NCBI GenBank assembly: GCA_030433215.1 | Contig: JAUIMC010000003.1 | Coordinates: 1 to 64,000 of the forward strand | From: Alphaproteobacteria bacterium | GTDB taxonomy: Bacteria > Pseudomonadota > Alphaproteobacteria > Caulobacterales > Parvularculaceae | Direction: 5' to 3' | DNA: 64,000 bases | Shown here: in pieces, positions 60,949 through 64,000 of the stretch | How positions within the stretch are numbered: position 1 is the first letter of the stretch | Layout: every line of letters starts with the position of its first letter | Notes under the pieces: generated by a model | Database searches by the model: none | Seen by the model: the letters and a program-made list of their open reading frames with translations, nothing else | Told to the model about the DNA's origin: nothing | Translations under genes and position numbers: made by a program

Positions 60949-63696
60949 ATGCGTCGTTTCGCGAAATCATTGATGGCGGGCAGCACACTGAGCGGGCTTG
61001 GCGCGCTCATCGCACCTGCATTCGCCCAGGACGCCCCGGCGCCGGGCGCCGCGGACAGCGCCGCCGCCATGCTCGCCAATATCGATCCGCTGGTGGCCGG
61101 CGCCGGCGGCGCCATTGGCCTTGCGGTCGCCGCCGTGATCTGGGCTTTCCGGGTCTCCGCCGCGACGCGCCACCAGGCCGTTCACTGGTCCGACAAGCTC
61201 GCCGAACTTGAAGCGCGGCTGGAGAAATCCGATTCCGTGCTGTCCGCCCATCCGGGCCTCGTCCTGGTCTGGGAAGACGACACCGACTCGCTAAGCGCCG
61301 GCTGGGGCGAGCCGAAAATTCTCGGCGGGCCGGCGGCGCTCGCCTCGCTTCTCTCCTTTTCCAAAGACGATGAAGACGCGAAATCCTCGCCCGTCGACCG
61401 TCTCCTGAACGCGCTCGGCGCCCTGCCCCTTCAGGACGATGAAGCGGAAAAACCCGAAACCCTGCGCGAGAAGGTGAAAAACCTGCGCGCCCATGGCGTT
61501 GCTTTCTCCGGCAATGTGGTGACGCCCGACGGGCGCTCCATCGAAGTCGACGGTCGCGTCGCCGGCGGCCAGGTCGCTTTGTGGATCACCGACCCCGCTG
61601 TGCGCATGGCCGAGGACGGCGCCGTCATCGGCGCCTTCCGCGAACGCGCCGTCGATCTCCACGGCGCGCACGCGCTCCTTGAACGCGCGCCCGTGCCCGC
61701 CTGGCGGCGCGGCGCCGATCTTCAGCTTGTCTGGGCGAACCGCGCCTATGCCGATCTCGTCGAGGCGCCGAATGTCGCCGACGTCCTGAAGCAGCAGATC
61801 GAACTCGACAACACGATCCGCAAACTCGCCTCCACCGCAGCCTCGGAACGCAAGGCCAATGAAGGCCGGGCGGTCATCAATACGCGCGGCGAACGGCGCG
61901 TCTATCGCATCATCGAAACCCCGCTGCACGGCTCCGGCGATGCGGCCATGGGCGGCGTCGCCATCGACGTCACCGAACTCGACAAGGCGAAGTCGGATCT
62001 GAAACAGCAGATCGAGGCGAACCAGCGCACCCTCGATCAGATCCAGACCGCCGTCGCGATTTTCGGGTCGAGCCAGAACCTGATCTACAACAACCGCGCT
62101 TTCCAGGATCTGTGGTCCCTCGACGACGCCGAACTTTCGGGCCGGGTCTATCACGGCGAAGTGCTCGATCAGCTCCGCATGAAGGGCAAGCTGCCCGAAC
62201 CTTCGGACTATGACGACTGGAAAGAAAAGCAGCTTGCGCTTTATACGGACGGCTTGTCAGAACCGGGTGCGGAGCGGCTCGGCGGCGCGCCGGACGAAAT
62301 CTGGCACCTGCCCGACGGGCGCACATTGAGGGTCGCGCGCCTGCGCCACCCCCTCGGCGGCGTGATGCTGGCCTTTGAGGACATCACCGAAAAGATCGCG
62401 CTCGAAACGCAATACAACACCCAGATCAGCGTTCAAAAAGCGACGCTCAACAATCTGGCCGAAGGCGTCGCGGTGTTCGCCGCCGACGGCGCCTTGAAGC
62501 TCTACAACAAGGCGTTCCAGAAACTGTGGCGTCTCGACGGGCGCCATCTCGACGCCAGGCCGCATATCGATTCCATTCTCGACAATCTGAAGAAGCTTGC
62601 ACGCGACGCCGACGCCTCCTTCGACGCGCTGCGCCGTTGCATCGTGTCGAAAGCCCATGAAGACCGCCAGACCTACGAGTTCCGCGAGATCCGGCTGGCG
62701 GACGGGCGCACCATCGCGATCGGCGCCGAGCCCCTGCCCGACGGGGCGACGCTGGCGCATTTCCTCGACGTCACCGACTCCAAGGAACGCGAAAAGGAAC
62801 TGAAGGAACGCAATGCAATTCTCGAAAACGCCGACCGGCTGAAATCGAAATTCGTCGATCACGTCTCCTATCAGTTGCGCACGCCGCTTTCGACCATCAT
62901 CGGATTTTCCGAAATGCTCGACGGCCAGATGTTCGGCGTCCTCAACGACCGCCAGAAAGATTACATCGCCTCGATCCTCTCGGCGTCCTATCATTTGCGC
63001 GATCTCATCAACGACATTATCGATCTCGGCGCCATCGACGCGGGCCAGCTCGATCTCAATGTCCAGAAGACTGACATCCGCAAGCTTCTGGAAAATGCGG
63101 CGACCTTCGCGGCGCTGAAAGCCGAGGACACGCAGGTCACGCTGAAAGTCGACTGCCCGAAAGACATCGGCGACGCCTCGCTCGACGAAAAGCGCATGAA
63201 GCAGGTGCTGTTCAATCTTCTCTCCAACGCCTTCGCCTATACGGGCGCGGGCGGCGCGGTGACCATCGGCGCGCGCAAGGTCGGCGACGCGGTGAAGCTG
63301 TGGGTCGCCGATACGGGCCGCGGCCTGTCGCCCTCCGATCAGGCACGCGCCTTCGACGCCTTTGAAAGCCGCGGGCCTTCCGCCGGCGCCGGTCTCGGCC
63401 TCGCACTCGTCGAACGCTTCGTGAAGCTGCATCACGGCTGGGTGCGCATGGAATCTCATGAAGGCCAGGGCGCGACCGTAACCTGCTTCATCCCGGACCC
63501 GGTCGCGGCGGCAGAGGCCGCGCCGACCGGCGAGAAAGCGGGCGGCGACGCCGGCGGCGCGCCCGACCCCGGCGCCGCGAAAAAAGAAGCGCCGAAGAAA
63601 AAGCCCGCCAAAAAGGCCCCGGCCCGCAAGCGCGCCAAGACCAAGGCGGACGAGACCCAGGGCAAGAAAGAGACGCGGCCTCAAGCTGCTGAATAA
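60949..63696 (+). CDS. divL: DivL-like PAS sensor with tyrosine in place of the kinase histidine
   Basis: A 915-residue membrane protein. An Ala/Gly-rich N-terminal region has a signal-like segment and a membrane helix (~48-68, GAGGAIGLAVAAVIWAF), followed by a long PAS-like region (~100-615, e.g. VPAWRRGADLQLVWANRAYADL and TAVAIFGSSQNLIYNNRAFQDLW). The dimerisation box reads HVSYQLRTPLSTIIGF: Tyr641 replaces the phospho-acceptor His, as Tyr550 does in Caulobacter DivL. The ATPase domain is intact (N box FNLLSNAF, VADTGRGLSPSD, GAGLGLALVERF). A 45-residue Lys/Ala/Pro-rich tail follows. DivL controls the CckA-CtrA cell-cycle pathway; that role here is inferred. Confidence 0.85.
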   Translation: MRRFAKSLMAGSTLSGLGALIAPAFAQDAPAPGAADSAAAMLANIDPLVAGAGGAIGLAVAAVIWAFRVSAATRHQAVHWSDKLAELEARLEKSDSVLSAHPGLVLVWEDDTDSLSAGWGEPKILGGPAALASLLSFSKDDEDAKSSPVDRLLNALGALPLQDDEAEKPETLREKVKNLRAHGVAFSGNVVTPDGRSIEVDGRVAGGQVALWITDPAVRMAEDGAVIGAFRERAVDLHGAHALLERAPVPAWRRGADLQLVWANRAYADLVEAPNVADVLKQQIELDNTIRKLASTAASERKANEGRAVINTRGERRVYRIIETPLHGSGDAAMGGVAIDVTELDKAKSDLKQQIEANQRTLDQIQTAVAIFGSSQNLIYNNRAFQDLWSLDDAELSGRVYHGEVLDQLRMKGKLPEPSDYDDWKEKQLALYTDGLSEPGAERLGGAPDEIWHLPDGRTLRVARLRHPLGGVMLAFEDITEKIALETQYNTQISVQKATLNNLAEGVAVFAADGALKLYNKAFQKLWRLDGRHLDARPHIDSILDNLKKLARDADASFDALRRCIVSKAHEDRQTYEFREIRLADGRTIAIGAEPLPDGATLAHFLDVTDSKEREKELKERNAILENADRLKSKFVDHVSYQLRTPLSTIIGFSEMLDGQMFGVLNDRQKDYIASILSASYHLRDLINDIIDLGAIDAGQLDLNVQKTDIRKLLENAATFAALKAEDTQVTLKVDCPKDIGDASLDEKRMKQVLFNLLSNAFAYTGAGGAVTIGARKVGDAVKLWVADTGRGLSPSDQARAFDAFESRGPSAGAGLGLALVERFVKLHHGWVRMESHEGQGATVTCFIPDPVAAAEAAPTGEKAGGDAGGAPDPGAAKKEAPKKKPAKKAPARKRAKTKADETQGKKETRPQAAE

Positions 63697-63743
63697 AGCC
63701 CGCCGCCCCTTTTCCGCCCTGATTTGTCGGCTACAGTCCCCCC

Positions 63744-64000
63744 ATGTTGTTGAGCTTTATCGCCGCCGCCCTGGCGGCCCAGTCCCCCGCCGAACCGTCA
63801 GCCGCCCCTTCAGCGGCCGTCCCGCAGGAACAGCTGGACCCGCGCTATGTGGACTGCGTCGAATTCCTGAAAGCCGATCTCGAGCTCGGCCGCATCGCCG
63901 CCCAGCAATGGGTGGACGAAGGCGGCGGCGCGCCGGCGCGCCATTGCCTCGCCATCGCCGATCTCGAGGCGGGCTATCCGAAACTGGCGGCCCTGAGGCT
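63744..64000 (+). CDS. Exported protein with TPR-like N-terminus (3' end missing)
   Basis: An open frame from an ATG at 63744 to the right edge, 85 full codons. The product starts with a signal peptide (MLLSFIAAALAAQ) and continues DPRYVDCVEFLKADLELGRIA, AQQWVDEGGGAPARHCLAIAD, LEAGYPKLAAL, which looks like helical TPR-type repeats. Two Cys are visible. It lies 47 bp after the DivL-like gene in the same direction, so is probably cotranscribed. Family uncertain. Confidence 0.65.
   Translation, partial: MLLSFIAAALAAQSPAEPSAAPSAAVPQEQLDPRYVDCVEFLKADLELGRIAAQQWVDEGGGAPARHCLAIADLEAGYPKLAALR

Noticed and set aside
1-64000. CRISPR arrays, transposases, prophage or integrase genes
   Set aside because: No spaced direct repeats, no DDE or tyrosine-recombinase motifs and no terminal repeats were seen in the window.

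Overview
The window is GC-rich chromosomal DNA of an alphaproteobacterium. Three things point there: the conserved blocks ubiG / lysC-ptsP-ispG-prfA-prmC-DUF4167 and methyltransferase / comF-grxC-nitrilase-DUF1178, a DivL-like tyrosine 'kinase' beside ahcY, and BigR-type sulfur genes. My best guess is the Caulobacterales/Parvularculales/Hyphomonadaceae neighbourhood; this is inference. I see no transposase, integrase, prophage or CRISPR array. Only one clear gene remnant stands out, a sodium symporter tail at 8402-8656.

Left part (1-14300): the end of an Asp/Glu/hydantoin racemase gene; the three-gene operon for the osmoprotectant N-acetylglutaminylglutamine amide (asnO-ngg-M42 peptidase, minus strand); a small YqaA-like membrane protein; and a one-carbon/sarcosine module. 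That module holds purU (formyl-THF deformylase), a divergent TetR-family regulator, and the heterotetrameric sarcosine oxidase operon soxB-soxD-soxA-soxG, followed by the symporter remnant. The purU and soxB promoters carry near-identical palindromes (AATACA-N4-TGTATT and AATACA-N4-TGCATT), which suggests one regulator for both. A tRNA with anticodon CAU, probably Ile2, lies upstream of the sox operon.

Middle part (14500-41500): a SIMPL lipoprotein, an M28 peptidase lipoprotein, small hypotheticals, uvrD/pcrA-prmA, aminopeptidase P, an SDR enzyme, then a long minus-strand housekeeping run: lysC, ptsP, a RodZ-like protein with a TonB C-terminal domain, ispG, prfA, prmC, DUF4167. ubiG diverges from lysC. 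Next come a DUF1579-like protein, a cyclic-nucleotide-domain patatin phospholipase, DUF1178, a nitrilase-family amidase, glutaredoxin and ComF, with a divergent NDUFAF5-like methyltransferase, then an orphan Flp pilin translationally coupled to a MutT Nudix hydrolase.

Right part (41600-64000): a parvulin isomerase divergent from secA. Then comes a sulfide/persulfide module: a metallo-beta-lactamase-fold hydrolase divergent from bigR-rhodanese-TauE/SafE, with a striking concentric palindrome at the shared promoter. After it lie an amidase and a giant TolB-propeller amidohydrolase, a sirtuin with DUF1993, a low-molecular-weight phosphatase, thpR, a nucleoside-diphosphate-sugar epimerase-like protein, two DUF6491-like secreted paralogues, a BLUF blue-light sensor, ahcY with a strong terminator, a TonB-like protein, and a DivL homologue whose phospho-acceptor histidine is replaced by tyrosine. 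The last gene runs off the right edge.

Nothing here is certain to be a new system. The most testable observations are the shared sox/purU operator, the concentric BigR operator, the RodZ-TonB fusion, the DivL homologue with a histone-H1-like tail, and the structured intergenic inverted repeats at 26221-26280 and 60017-60057.
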